Assembly (NCBI GenBank): GCA_030544235.1
Contig: CM060481.1
Span: forward strand, 18,466,392-18,530,391
Direction: 5' to 3'
DNA from: Lepturacanthus savala
Taxonomy: Eukaryota; Chordata; Actinopteri; Scombriformes; Trichiuridae
DNA: 64,000 nt
In this document: positions 1 through 10,925 of the stretch, in pieces
How positions within the stretch are numbered: the stretch's first letter is position 1
Layout: the number at the start of each line of letters is the position of its first letter
Position numbers and translations under genes: made by a program
The notes under the pieces: generated by a model
Told to the model about the DNA's origin: nothing
The model's input: the letters and a program-made list of their open reading frames with translations, nothing else
The model's database searches: none

Positions 1-1393
1 AAAATAAAATGTTCGTATTATGCCAACATTACTTAATCATTTGATAAAATTGTGTTTTTTTATTGTTCCCTCAGGTTTCATACAGTCCTTATAAATCACA
101 TAAAAATGTTGTTTTTTTTTTTTATGAAGCTACCCCAAAGCAAGATCCAAAGCAAGATTATTATTTTCTAAGAAGAATTTCAGTGTTTTATTTCATTAAA
201 TGATAATAAATGAAATGCGCTGCAATCTCAATATCCTAAACGAAACGCATTATTGTGCAATTATAACTAATTCTGTATATTGATTATAGAGGCAGTGTGT
301 TCAATCACATATGACCAAAATATTACTGTATTGAACAAAGGAATGCGCATAGAAGTATAGTATGCAGCAGTAATGGTTTGGGGAGATATTTAATATTCCT
401 TTCTGCTGTTCCGCCATATTTTTTCAGCCATTTTTAAAGCCTACAGTGTATATACACTGTCTTTGTGTTGGATACAGAATAAGAAGGATGAAAACTGCTT
501 AGTACAAGTTAGCCAGAAACACAGAACTAAATAAACTAACATCAAGACTCACTTTAAAGTAAGGCTGACAAAATCAGTGATGTTTAAATGACACGGAAAC
601 AAGGCAATAACTTGATATTAGATGACAAACATCAATTCATCTCCCGCTCTAACTTTAGTAATGCATTTACTGGAAAGATATTAATATCAATTCCATAAAT
701 CATTCAGGGGATATATCCGGAGCCAGAGACACTGGTATGTTAGCTGATCTCAGCGTGGGAGCTCATTGCCCATTAATCAATGTCTAAGCTCCTCGGGCCA
801 TGTCATCTGGGGAAAAAAAGCAAATTTATAAAAAGGGCAATCGCCACACCGATACCTCAGCATAATCCTCCTAATGTCACATGTTTAGATCTTTACATGC
901 CGTTACTATATTTATGCGCTGACCTTCACATGCCTCTTGTCTACTGTGTACAAAACTGCGAATTAAGTTTCCCCAATTTCCTTATCTATCAATTTACATG
1001 CCCATACAAGATTGTTTTTCCCACTTGATTTAATTAGTACGTTCGGCCATGTGACAGCCGCAACAAAACCACACCAATTTGAGTGCGATCTGCTGACCTT
1101 TCTAGCTCTTTGAAAATCAAGCATGACAGAAATAATACAGTACTAAAAAAAAATCGACTTCGGAGGACAGCGATGACTGTGACACCGGGGCCAGGCATCC
1201 GTGTGTGTGAGGGTATAATCAACTGACCTCCTCGAAGGTGAAAAAGTACTTTATTTTCATTGTCTGGGGAACATTAATAAAGGATTCTGGAGAATATTAC
1301 CGTGGAGTTTACCTAGTTCCGACAAAAGAGATGTGGAAGAGAGCAGTCCGATCAGATATACATGAGATATTTCTCTTTTTTAACCAGGCTTGT

Positions 1394-1420
1394 GTATACA
1401 GTATACTGTATACAGTATAC
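1394..1420. repeat. Palindromic 14-nt tandem repeat
   Basis: The sequence is built from alternating GTATACA and GTATACT units, giving a period of 14 nt. It is self-complementary over most of its length, so it can form a cruciform or hairpin. It lies in the agbl4 intron and has no coding content. Confidence 0.8.
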
Positions 1421-1539
1421 TGCATAATGTAGAGGGCTTATACATGTATGAATGTGTGAACACCGCCACTCTATGCAAGATACATACATTTACTGTATAT
1501 ACATTAAATGCACATAACAGCACAGTAGAAAGCAACTGC

Positions 1540-1704
1540 AATGAACGTCTCCATCCCATCTGCTCTAAAACCTTATGCTGGCTTCTAGCTATTCATCATA
1601 AAGATTTTAAGATCTTAGCACTTGTCTATAAATCTTTATATGAACGTGTCCCTGACAATAATGTTGCCAGATATGTCATGTCCCTAACAGAGCATTTACA
1701 TATG
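1540..1704 (+). pseudogene. Degraded LINE (L2-like) reverse-transcriptase C-terminal fragment
   Basis: Plus-strand translation includes CWLLAIHHKDFKILALVYKS. This resembles the 'LHWLPV..RI.FKILLLVYKSLNGLAP' region that closes the reverse transcriptase of L2-like and related non-LTR retrotransposons. The next bases, in a shifted frame, read as a weak match to the following 'LRSS..LLTVPRSR' segment and suggest a frameshift near 1705. There is no start codon of its own, no endonuclease and no intact RT core. It is a dead fragment inside the agbl4 intron, in the opposite orientation to that gene. Family assignment is from pattern memory only. Confidence 0.5.
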
Positions 1705-1852
1705 TAGACTCGCGGTTGATTACCAGAAACTCCAGGAACCATTGCGAATAAAGCAATCGTTGTTGTTATTAATCTAATTAGCTATTATAATGCTTAATAT
1801 ATTAGTATTAATATTAGATTACAGATGTAGTGGTAGTAGTATTAGTTGGGGA

Positions 1853-2101
1853 TTATGTCTTCGTTCCAAAATGGGGATGGTAATCCTGATTACTAGTGAT
1901 AATATAAGAGCCTGTCATAGATACAAAGCCTGGTGTAAGACAGCTCTGCATCCAGCTGACTTCTTGTTTATTCTCAGATACGCCAAACCTATTACATCTG
2001 CCTGTAATGAGATTTCTCTCAGCCTTATTTTGGACAAGCTGGAGGTGAGGCCGGAGTAAGCAGCGTTGAAATAATCCAGGTTTGATTAAACAAAGGAGTG
2101 C
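1853..2101 (-). pseudogene. Possible second LINE-derived fragment, minus strand
   Basis: The minus-strand reading contains LQLVQNKAERNLITG. This resembles the 'RLQLVQNAAARLLTG' segment that precedes the C-terminal 'LHWLPV' block in L2-like elements. It is preceded by a segment reading DALLCLIKPGLFQRCL, comparable to the usual 'DYCNALLxGLP' motif. The orientation is opposite to the fragment at 1540-1704, so the two are separate or rearranged insertions. The match is short and degenerate; it could be coincidental. Confidence 0.35.
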
Positions 2102-2676
2102 GTCGCGTCTTCCGCTATGAGAGACGGAAAGGATGAGATGCGCCTTAGATGTGGAGCAGTGCGGTTTGTGGAATATGAGACGCAGCACACGGAGAAAACA
2201 GATGCTGCGAAAATTGTACATCAGTCAAGACTATTGGTAATGTGTGAAAATGAATATGTGTCCAGCTGAAGGAACAGTACAGGTATCAATCTTGTTGTAT
2301 GGTGTCATATCCTCGGTCTATGAAGAAGTGACCTAAATATGGTAGCCCTGTCAAACATGTCACACGTCATACATTTACAAGTGCTACATATCAAACTGAT
2401 CACAGAATTTATCCGCATCAAATAAATCTCATGAATTTTTTTCCCATAAAATGTTGGTAAATTCATATTTTTCATTTCTTTTGGTGTTTTCAAAAACGCA
2501 TGTGATCTGATTTTGTGACTATCAGGGCATCAAATTTATAAAATCCACCACACTGTCACTTAAAGTCTAAAAAGGAGCAAACTACAGTAGGTGACAAAAA
2601 ATGATTTGAAAAAAAAAATAACAGATTATTTCTTAGCTCCCAGCAGACCAACTTAGTTTTCAAGTTTACTACTCAC

Positions 2677-2799
2677 CACTCTCAAAGCAAGCATCAAACA
2701 CCAGATGTCCTTTTCGCGGAGCTCCTGAGTACCCTGGTGGGCTCACCATCAGCTTGTTCACATTCCCCACCAAGGCATCCTCTCCTCCAGTTTCACTGC
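2677..2799 (-). CDS. agbl4: agbl4 (cytosolic carboxypeptidase 6) coding exon 2
   Basis: AGBL4/CCP6 is a cytosolic zinc carboxypeptidase that removes glutamates from polyglutamylated tubulin and other proteins. The 123-nt exon lies between a minus-strand acceptor (..TCCTTCAG at 2800-2807) and a strong GTGAGT donor (2676-2671). Read from phase 1 it encodes a peptide with NVNKLMVSPPGYSG and then RKGHLVFDACFESG. This closely matches the N-terminal region of vertebrate AGBL4 (human NVSKYIVLPTGYCG and KKGHLIFDACFESG). The segment lies before the carboxypeptidase catalytic domain, whose zinc ligands are in exons outside the window. The upstream part (SETGGEDALVG) is acidic and less conserved. The exon ends one base into the Gly codon. 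The orientation, divergent from elavl4, agrees with the vertebrate AGBL4-ELAVL4 arrangement. Confidence 0.9.
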
Positions 2800-5128
2800 C
2801 TGAAGGACAATTGCAGTCTGTAAGAAGATGTTATGTCTCACTTCATCCAAACTGTTTGTAAAGGGTTGTTAAATAGGCTTAGTCAGGATGTTACAGCAGA
2901 CCTTTGGCTTGTGTAGGATCTATCAACAAAGCCTCTACTATAAATAACACGGACCTATGCCCCCCACTAAATCAAAACTTAGATGCGAGTGTCCTAACTT
3001 TAAGACAAATTATTTCAATAAATGTACATTTCACTTCTTAGACATAGTAATGTACTGTGTATGTGTCCTATTTTCAAATAGTGAACACAAAACCTTACTA
3101 CCATTACCATCCACTTATACAGAAATAAAAAGAAATTCAGAGAAATAAAGTATGTGAAGGTTAAAATGACTTTATTTTTCTGTTAGCAGCACAAATGATT
3201 GTTGCACTTCTGCACAAGGACATGTTTTTTAACCACAAGGCTCCTGATGGTACTATACATAAAAAAAACAAAGCCTTGACATTAAATGTTGTTAGTTATC
3301 CCTCGTTCTATTATTTATTATTATTATGGGAAGGCTTTTGTGTGAGTATTTCAAAACATGTATCCTACATTAAGTGAATTTATATTATTTTTTTTTCTGT
3401 ATATGTACAGTGATTATTTCCAAAGCAACTGTTAATACCTGCATTCATTACCACTGCTGTATGGTATGATGATTTCAAAGAAAGTAGGCCCAGTGTAAAG
3501 TTCATGTGGGGCTGTGCCTCAGGAGGTAGAGCAGCCGTCCACCAATCGGAAGGCCGACGGTGGTTCGATTCCCGGCTCCTCCGTTATATCGATGTGTGGC
3601 CACGACACTTAACCCCAAACTCCTGCACCAACAGTGTGTGAATGATTAGGTTACATCCTGATGAGCGCTCGGCACCTTGTATGGCAGCCACCGCCATCAG
3701 TGTATGAATGTTTGAATGAACAATTGTAATGTAAAGCACTTTGAGCGGTCAGAAAACTAGAAAAGCTGGATATATATAAATAACCCTTTACCAGAACAAC
3801 ATACATTATGAACCATTTATTTTGCAACTTTTCGTGAGGCACAACTATATGTGTTTGGTACTTAATCTGTCCTTTAGAGTCTCATATCCACACTCACTGG
3901 AATTTATTCAAAAGCTAAATTCCTTATAATATATTAAAACTGAAAGAGCTGATTAACCTACTTGTTGTTACTTGTCCTATTCCCATGACAACATTATTAT
4001 TAAGGTAACTACAGGGAAAAATATCAGCAGTCAAAATATGGAATACGCCATATTTCTTTTACAAGCAATACCAATAAATATTGGTAGTAACAGGAGGGAA
4101 ATCTTAAACCCACATTTAATTTAGTGTTAGTCACTGTAATTACAGCCCTGTCAATGCACTTGGGCTGTGTTGTTGGTAGTATTTAACCTTCTTTTTTGCG
4201 TTAACCCCTTCAGATCTGAATTTTTTTCTGCTGGGCAAAAAAGTTAAAAAATTACTGATTCTGAATCATATTTTCAATAGTATTTTTCATGTCCATTATG
4301 ATGGACGCCATGACACAATGGACGTAAAATGTCATAAAAACCTATATATGAGATTAAAGCTGAGTTTTTCCAGATCAGACCAGTAATTATATTTGACCTA
4401 AACATCTGGAACTGGATGTTTGCATGTTTTAAAGTCTGTGTCCAGTTCTGAACATGCACATGAACATTCTTGGCATTTTCATCACTCCTACAGCAGTGTG
4501 GAGACCAACTGAGGTTCTGATTTCTCCCGAATTTGTTGGTTTGAAACCTAGTGTACCACTTTGCATGGCATAAACATCTGTGTTGTTGGCCAATCAAATT
4601 AAAGATCTCATCCGGTATATACTGTTTGCAGTATTCATAGGGTCATAGGGATACAACGTAGATACACCTTAGTTCACGGATTTTGGCTTTATTTTAAGGG
4701 GGTACGGCAACCATGAAGCAGCATCACATACCGACAGCTAGCTCAAGTCACGTTAGCTGCACAGGGGGAAGCTCTCCGTCACTACTCAGGTAACAGCTAG
4801 CTTAGCCGATGCTCGCAGCCAATACACCTGCGCTACTGCTCGTCCTCGCGGCGAATTATTTAACATTACTGCGTCCACTTACACCTACGACTGGCTAACG
4901 TCGGTAACGGCAACGCGAGCTCGCAACAAACTGGTGACATGAGTCGTGTTTACATCCATGTACCTGCTAGCTACACGGTTAGCACACCACACATAAGCGT
5001 CCGCGTACAGACGCGCAGCACGCTCGAGACGCGAAGCTACAGTTTTGACGGGCACGTGGGCGCCATGCGACGCGTTCTGCGCGTGCAGCAATGAAGAGGA
5101 AGCCCAGGTAAGGCTCGTATTTACACAC
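2800..5128 (-). other. agbl4: agbl4 intron 1
   Basis: About 2.3 kb separate the two agbl4 coding exons. It contains one tRNA-derived SINE (3508-3793). The rest is AT-rich and featureless, becoming CpG- and GCTAGC-rich from about 4650 towards the promoter. I see no other gene in it. Confidence 0.65.
3508..3793 (+). mobile_element. tRNA-derived fish SINE
   Basis: The element begins with a tRNA-like head (GGGGCTGTGCCTCAGGAGGT, Pol III A-box region). A B-box-like GGTTCGATTCC follows at 3562-3572, then a tRNA-unrelated body containing GACACTTAACCCCAAACTCC. The 3' tail (AAGCACTTTGAGCGGTC then AGAAAAGCTGGATATATAAA) is typical of fish SINEs whose tails match L2-type LINEs. I recognise the general fish family (AFC/V-SINE-like) but cannot assign the subfamily. 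No clear target-site duplication was seen. It lies in agbl4 intron 1, opposite to the gene. Confidence 0.85.
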
Positions 5129-5174
5129 CAGTCTCGCCGTCTCTGACGGTGTTCTCCTCCATCTTCCTCTCCAT
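5129..5174 (-). CDS. agbl4: agbl4 coding exon 1 (putative start)
   Basis: On the minus strand an ATG at 5174 opens MERKMEENTVRDGET plus the first base of a Gly codon, then a GTGTGTAAAT donor (5128-5119). The exon ends in phase 1, which exactly suits exon 2 (2677-2799) and gives a Gly at the junction followed by SETGGED. Human AGBL4 likewise starts with a short acidic leader before the conserved GGNVSKY segment. A second in-frame ATG (5162) would give MEENTV. The frame stays open further upstream with another ATG giving MERTAPLPL. The X-box at 5207-5220 sits 33 bp upstream, which favours 5174 or 5162. Start and donor are inferred; the donor is not a strong consensus. Confidence 0.65.
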
Positions 5175-5206
5175 TCTGTCTACGGAGCAGCCGACGCTGT
5201 CTCTGT

Positions 5207-5220
5207 GTTGCCACGGCAAC
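5207..5220. promoter_or_regulatory. agbl4: RFX X-box (GTTGCCACGGCAAC) in the agbl4 promoter
   Basis: The 14-mer GTTGCCACGGCAAC is a perfect palindromic X-box: two GTTGCC half-sites around a 2-nt spacer, matching the RFX consensus GTNRCC(N0-3)RGYAAC. It lies 33 bp upstream of the proposed agbl4 ATG. RFX factors drive genes for cilia and ciliary tubulin modification, and AGBL4 encodes a tubulin deglutamylase. The site is seen directly; its function is inferred from position and family knowledge. Confidence 0.75.
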
Positions 5221-5355
5221 GGAGCAGGAGGCAGAGGGAGAGGCGCTGTCCTCTCCATCAGTGCAGAGCCCCGCTGCACACAAGCACAACACCACTTTAT
5301 AGCCACACAATACATGTGGCAAAGTTCAGACAAATGCAGTTGTTGCAATTTTATG

Positions 5356-5473
<118 letters not shown>

Positions 5474-5650
5474 GACACGGTTTTATTTATCACCATGAGT
5501 TAAATCAATTTAAGTGCAATAACAATGTACTGAAGTAAAAAGTAAATGGGATATATATATATATAGTTAAATGAATAGAAAATTATATTACATTAGCCTT
5601 CTGACACAACAAGCAAATTGTACACCTATGTAGACTTTGCAGCTAGAATA

Positions 5651-5653
<3 letters not shown>

Positions 5654-5722
<69 letters not shown>
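5654..5722. repeat. (AT)n microsatellite, ~69 bp
   Basis: A second uninterrupted AT array lies about 185 bp from the one at 5359-5468. A short third AT run lies between them near 5552-5565. Confidence 0.98.
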
Positions 5723-5726
<4 letters not shown>

Positions 5727-7656
5727 ATAGCCATAGCCTTAACGTCAGAAATAGACAACCTCAAGTTGTCAGAGTGACTTGGGACAACTCGGCAATTCCT
5801 GTCTCCAAGACTGTAACGCTGCTCTTGTCTGTTTCTGAAAAACACATTTCAAAAATTATAACTGCATCACACCCAATTGATAATGGTGTTTAATTAACCG
5901 ACTGGAAGAAAACGTCAGCGTGCAACTGGTAGACCCAGCGGTAAACTCAAAATGACTTCCAATACGCCGTCTCTATAGTGTTATCAGTAGTATATTGTTC
6001 ATTTGTCAGTTTTATTGCAGCCACACCTGGTATTTTCAAAGAAAAAAAAAAAAAGAAAAAGCCAATCATTGCAGGCAACAGCCACAGATTCTGAATTATC
6101 CTGCAGATTGATTAAAGCTAGAGGTTTTCTAGACAATTGGAGCATAGATGTCATCAAGGCCAATCAAGCCTGGCCCTATTCCTTTCCCATTACAAAGGCT
6201 GCACCTGATTAAGTACATCAAATGAGCAGCCGCACATCTCCCGGAGCAAGAGGCATACAGGCTGCTGCTAATTTTCAGGTTATAAGCTGTGTGTAACAGG
6301 ACCAAATGAAAAAGACCAGGGAAAGGGCAACGATTTTTTTTTTCCTCTGCGTGTGATCTGTATTCGATGGCAAGCATCAACAGGCCGCTGAGTAGATAGG
6401 TCGGCCTGATTATTTCTCAGATGACAGGAAGAGAATACAGAGCTGGTGTGTAATATTTCGTTAAAATTGAAAATTGAATAGCTGTCCTCCATGCTATGTC
6501 ATTGCTTTAACACTATGCCAATTAAAGAGCTCTATGGTGGTACAATCATTCATTTTCAAGAGGGAGATTGAAATTGAATTATGGAGCATGAGGAGAATGA
6601 ATTAGATACGCTACATGTTTCCCTTGTTTCTCAGCTCTTATCAAATAGAGACTGCATAGGAGTAGTTGAATTTAAGATCCTGGCCTGTGTTTGGCAGAGC
6701 TGCTCACACTTGAGGAAGTAGCTGTAACCTGTGACCTTGTGGCTTAAAGCCATATTTGTTAGTTGCCTTGTGAAAAATGGATTTTGACTAAAAAATGCAT
6801 TTAGGATAACGATATACATAAACTGACCTATCGCATCTATCAGATTTTTTTTTATGCCGCATAATGTTCTAAATACATTAAAATAAAGTATATATAATCT
6901 ATAAAATATGAATTTGTATGTGGTTGATATGTAAGGACTTCATGAGGATTTCATGAGATGTTTTATCTTTTGCGGCTTTCCCGAAAAAAGCTTAATTCAA
7001 TATGAAACACGTTTGAAGAAAATGGAAAAAAAAAAAGCGAAGATAGAAACACTTTCAAGAATAACCCCCTTCCTCTGTCTGCGAACACGCTGCAAGCGCG
7101 CACTATGTTTTTATCATGATGTCTGCAAAGTGCAGCAATCGCTTAATGAAAACGTCCATTCCTGGAAAGTTTCAAAAAAAAAAAAAAAAAAACAATAACA
7201 TGAAAGAGAAGTATAATCCACTCCATGGTCTCTCAAATTTTAATTATCTCTCAGGAGATGCTGATCAAAACATTTTTTTTTTTTTTTTGACCTCTAAGGT
7301 TTTTCTACTCGTACGCATGTGCTTCACATGTAGACGTCCCTGTCATGGCCGAATGCGGAATCTACGGTGACTTTAAGGAGTTGTGGCCTATTTTTAAGCC
7401 GTAACTGGAGGACACGCCGCACCATAACAATCCTGTTAAGGACATATCAAAAACCCCTCGGGGGAAACAGCTTTGGCACAGCAAAGGTAGTTTTCATACC
7501 TCACTTTTTTTTTTTTTTCATTCTTTCAGCTAGATCCGCTTTCTTCTAAACTGTAAAATGATCAAATGAGTCGGTTGCTCATAGCTCGGTACTACAACTA
7601 AAAGAGGAAGAAAAGAAAAAAACTGACTAAGAATTTCTTGTTTATGTTTCTGACCT

Positions 7657-7685
7657 GTATGTGTGTGTGTGTGTGTGTGTGTGTG
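7657..7685. repeat. (GT)n microsatellite
   Basis: A GT dinucleotide run lies in the intergenic region, followed by G-rich sequence to about 7715. Confidence 0.9.
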
Positions 7686-9092
7686 GTGGGTGGGCGCCTG
7701 TGTGTGTTAGGGGAAGAGGAGAGAGGCAAATCTATGTTCAAGTACAGGGAAACCCTTTTTACTCGGGCTAAAGCTAAGAACTTCTCTCACGTAAAAGTCC
7801 ATCGTTCAATGAAGGGGGAAGTCATGCAAAAATCAAAAACACGGGGCACAAGTGGCGGCGGGCTGGAGACGAGTGTTCGTGAGGCGGCAGGAAAGCGGGT
7901 TGGGGGGGTGGTTGAGACCAGAGACCAGCCGGCGGTACACAGAGAATCACTATGGTGACAGCAATCAGGGGGCTCAGGAGAGTGAGGCTGGGTCAGAGAG
8001 GAAAGGCTTGAGAGGCAGCTGACTGAGGAATCAGCCCTCAGTCTGGATGATTCGACTGACAGCTTCCCCCCCAGGGCTCCGCGGGACCAGCCGTCCCCAG
8101 AGACCCCGGGGTTTACAGAACAGGGATGTGGCTTTTCTTTAGTAAAAAAAAAAAAAAAAAATTAAACGGATCAAGACAAAAGTGTACCAACGCACTGGTT
8201 TCAAGTAAATGGTGTTTGGGTCTCTCTACGTCTTCTTCGAAACTAACAGTGTGCTAACACTTCCTCTGCTTTCCACCCGTGTCTTCTCCCTTTTATCTAT
8301 CACTTCCTCCCTCCTTCCCTCCCTCCCTCCCTATTGTTGCTGGACGGTGTCCACCCAAACAGATGGTCCGGTGTCAATAGGCTGCTATTAACTGGCCGCT
8401 CTCCCCGCTCTGATCCAAGGGAGCAAAAAGCACATCCAAAGCACTGGAAAATAAATCCTACGACGCCGCTAATAAGACGCCGGTAACATCAGCAGAGACG
8501 ACGATCGCTCTGTGACAGCATCACCTTCGCAAAGGTGATGTTTTCCTAAGCTTTTTAGTTTCACCAAACATTTTTTTTTAATAACCAAATGCATATACAG
8601 CACAGCGAGTCACCGCTCCTGAAGTCTCGTCGATGTTTTTCGACTGGAAACAGAGAGTGAATCATATCCTTGGCATAAGCCGCCCTAATGTTTTCTTTTT
8701 TCTGTGTGTGTGTTTGTTAGTTGGGATCTCCTGCCATGCCTGTGACTGGCTGCTTCGTCATCGCTGTGCCACACCCTGCTGAGGAAGAGGACAGCCACCT
8801 GACCTTGGTGCTCGCATCAGCCCAGCCCTCCCTTTTCGCTGGCTATGACCGAGACGTACCCCTCCGTCTGCCAATCTCACGACTCCTCTCGACAGGGTTT
8901 GTCTTATTTTAGTTTATTTTGTGTCTTTCCCACACTCGGATCCCCAACCTGTTTCTGCAAGAGCCTCAATTAGAAAACAGAACAGCGACAATATAAGCCC
9001 TCGCACGCCCAACCAATCCATTTATCCTTGCCGGCGTGTTTGATTTCGGTCAGGGGGCCGCGGTCCTCCGCTTTCTATACCTGTGTGTTCAT

Positions 9093-9118
9093 ACACACAC
9101 ACACACACACACACACAC
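9093..9118. repeat. (CA)n microsatellite
   Basis: A short perfect CA run sits upstream of the proposed elavl4 distal leader. Confidence 0.95.
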
Positions 9119-9268
9119 ATGAGAGAAGAGAAGAAGAGGGGTAAAAATGTAAAAGATAGGAGTGGCAGGGAGAGGAAGGGATGTGGCAGCGATGGTGTCG
9201 CTGTTGCTAGAACAGTCTTCCCACCTTGTGGTTGCACAGTGAACTGTAGCTGCATCAATGCGTGAGCA

Positions 9269-9359
9269 GCAGGGGATAGAGAGAGAGAGAGAGATGGAGG
9301 GAGAGAGATAGAGCGAGAGGGGGAGAGAGAGCAAAGGAGAGAGCCAGAGGGAGTGATAC

Positions 9360-9396
<37 letters not shown>

Positions 9397-9402
9397 GAGC
9401 AA
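9269..9402. repeat. GA-rich block with (GA)n
   Basis: This is nearly pure purine sequence made of GAGAGA runs and GAGGG interruptions. It immediately precedes the stretch I propose as the distal elavl4 5' region. Confidence 0.9.
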
Positions 9403-9626
9403 AAGGGAGGGGAGTTTAAACTAAGTGCTATGTTTTGGGACAGGCTAATCTGCTAGCGAGCAGTGTGAGGATCGGAGCGTATTGTGTGAGCCAGTGTGCG
9501 GGGGACAGATAAGGGAGCCAGCCAGCCCGCCAAGCCGACCTACCGACTGCCTGTTTTTAATGTGCTGACTCTGGGGAGATTTAAAAAAAAAAAAAGAAGG
9601 GGAAAGGAAGAAAAAAAAGAGAGAGA

Positions 9627-9659
<33 letters not shown>

Positions 9660-9767
9660 GTATTGACTCCTTTAGACGTGCGCGGAGACCCTGGGCACAA
9701 ACGCCCCACCACTACTACTACTACTACAGCCACAGCCAGAAGAGAAGAGGCGCATCAGCAGACAGGG

Positions 9768-9807
<40 letters not shown>

Positions 9808-10066
9808 AATCAAGAGGACTGAAAAATCCCAACTCCAGAAATCAGAAAATTAAAGAGGATTTTTTTTTTATTCCCCCCCCCTATCGATTTCCGTTTTTTT
9901 TTTCCCCTTTCTTTCTTTTTTTTTGTGTTCCCGGGACCGACTCAAAAAAAAAAACCCAGAAACAGGAGCAGCAAAAAGAACTGAAGAGTACCTGAAAATT
10001 TGAACAACCAAAAAAAAAAAGGACAAGAACGAACAAACAAACAAAAAAAAGCGCCGAAACCTGAAC
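9403..10066 (+). promoter_or_regulatory. elavl4: Putative distal promoter/5' UTR of elavl4
   Basis: This stretch leads into the proposed leader ATG at 10067. It contains a CAG/CAA repeat (9627-9659), an ACT repeat (9706-9727), a (GA)n run (about 9769-9807) and several A- and T-homopolymers. An in-frame TGA at 10001-10003 lies upstream of the 10067 ATG. No convincing TATA box was found, and the transcription start cannot be placed. The 5' UTR assignment rests only on the downstream splice-competent frame. Confidence 0.4.
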
Positions 10067-10114
10067 ATGTTCGAAATAAGCCGAACACTCAACGCCGCTT
10101 TGTTGAGCAATGAG
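10067..10114 (+). CDS. elavl4: Candidate distal leader exon A of elavl4 (MFEISRTLNAALLSNE)
   Basis: An ATG preceded by an in-frame stop at 10001 opens 16 codons, MFEISRTLNAALLSNE. It ends in phase 0 at a GAG|GTAAAG donor. The next plausible acceptor (10925) opens in the same phase. Joined to exon B and then to common exon 45374, it would give a long alternative N-terminus for the HuD protein. Mammalian ELAVL4 is known to use several alternative leader exons, which makes this plausible. I do not recognise this peptide from a known isoform. It could also be a leader of an unrelated transcript. Confidence 0.5.
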
Positions 10115-10389
10115 GTAAAGAGATTTGGATTTTTGCTTCTTTTTTATCCCCCCCCCCCCTTTCACACACACACACACACGCGCCTCACCTGTGTATATAT
10201 GTCTTGCTGCCAACCATTCTTTGTCATGTGTGTGTGTGTGCGTGCGCGTGCGTCCATGCGTGTGCATGTCTGTACACTTTCCCGTACGCTCATAGCCAGA
10301 AGACAGCGGGGATGATTGATAACAGCGAGATGTTTTATTATGCATTTTCCCCCGGCACGATGGTCGGTATGTGGAAGGGAAGGATGGGA

Positions 10390-10413
10390 GGGGGGGGGGG
10401 GGGGGGGGGGGGG
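10390..10413 (+). repeat. Uninterrupted G24 homopolymer
   Basis: Twenty-four consecutive G residues lie between candidate leader exons A and B, preceded by GGATGGGA. The tract can form G-quadruplexes and is prone to length variation. Confidence 0.95.
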
Positions 10414-10641
10414 TGTGCAGGGACCGCTACGCTTCTCACACTCATCCTGGCTTGCAATAATTAAAACGGAGAGATAGTGCTCAGACTTTTATATCCCACC
10501 CCCTCTGACTTTAACAAAAAAAAAAAAAAAAAAAAGCATAGGTCGCTGTCAAACATACAGTTTTGCTTGTGAAATTGCCCACCTCTGGGGTTAAAATAGT
10601 ATGTGTGCCTTCATGTGCACGTACAGTACGTCTGTTAGTTG

Positions 10642-10642
10642 C

Positions 10643-10673
<31 letters not shown>
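10642..10673. repeat. (GT)n microsatellite
   Basis: A perfect GT run lies upstream of candidate exon B, followed from 10740 by C- and CT-rich sequence. Confidence 0.95.
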
Positions 10674-10675
<2 letters not shown>

Positions 10676-10925
10676 TTGTTCACACATGCATTTGTGTGAG
10701 AGCAAAGTGTACTGTAATCCCCCTCTACCTCCTCTTTCTTCATGTTTCCAACCCCCCCCCCATCCCCCCCACTGCCTCCTCTGTCCTTTACCATTCTCAC
10801 TGCCCTCCCTACCTGCTGTTATCTGTTCCCCCCCCCCTCTCCCTCTCTCTCTCTCCCTCTCTCGCCCTCTCTCTCTCTCTCTCTCCTCCTGTGTCTATGT
10901 ATGAGTGTGTGTGTTCTGTGAGCAG

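Larger units (their letters stand above)
1..2676 (-). other. agbl4: agbl4 intron (partial), downstream of coding exon 2
   Basis: This stretch follows the agbl4 exon 2 donor on the minus strand and continues past the window edge. I looked for the next expected agbl4 coding exon and did not find it. The DNA is AT-rich and carries poly-T runs, a palindromic tandem repeat near 1394 and degraded LINE-like coding fragments between about 1540 and 2100. No other gene is visible. Intron status is inferred from the exon at 2677-2799. Confidence 0.75.

Noticed and set aside
1..2676. A further agbl4 exon (the segment after FDACFESG)
   Set aside because: I searched the minus strand for the expected NLGRVD..EFEYDLFIRPD coding segment and did not find it; it must lie beyond the left edge.
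3508..3580. A functional tRNA gene
   Set aside because: The A- and B-box sequence is the head of a SINE: it lacks a proper acceptor stem and anticodon arm and continues into a SINE body and tail.
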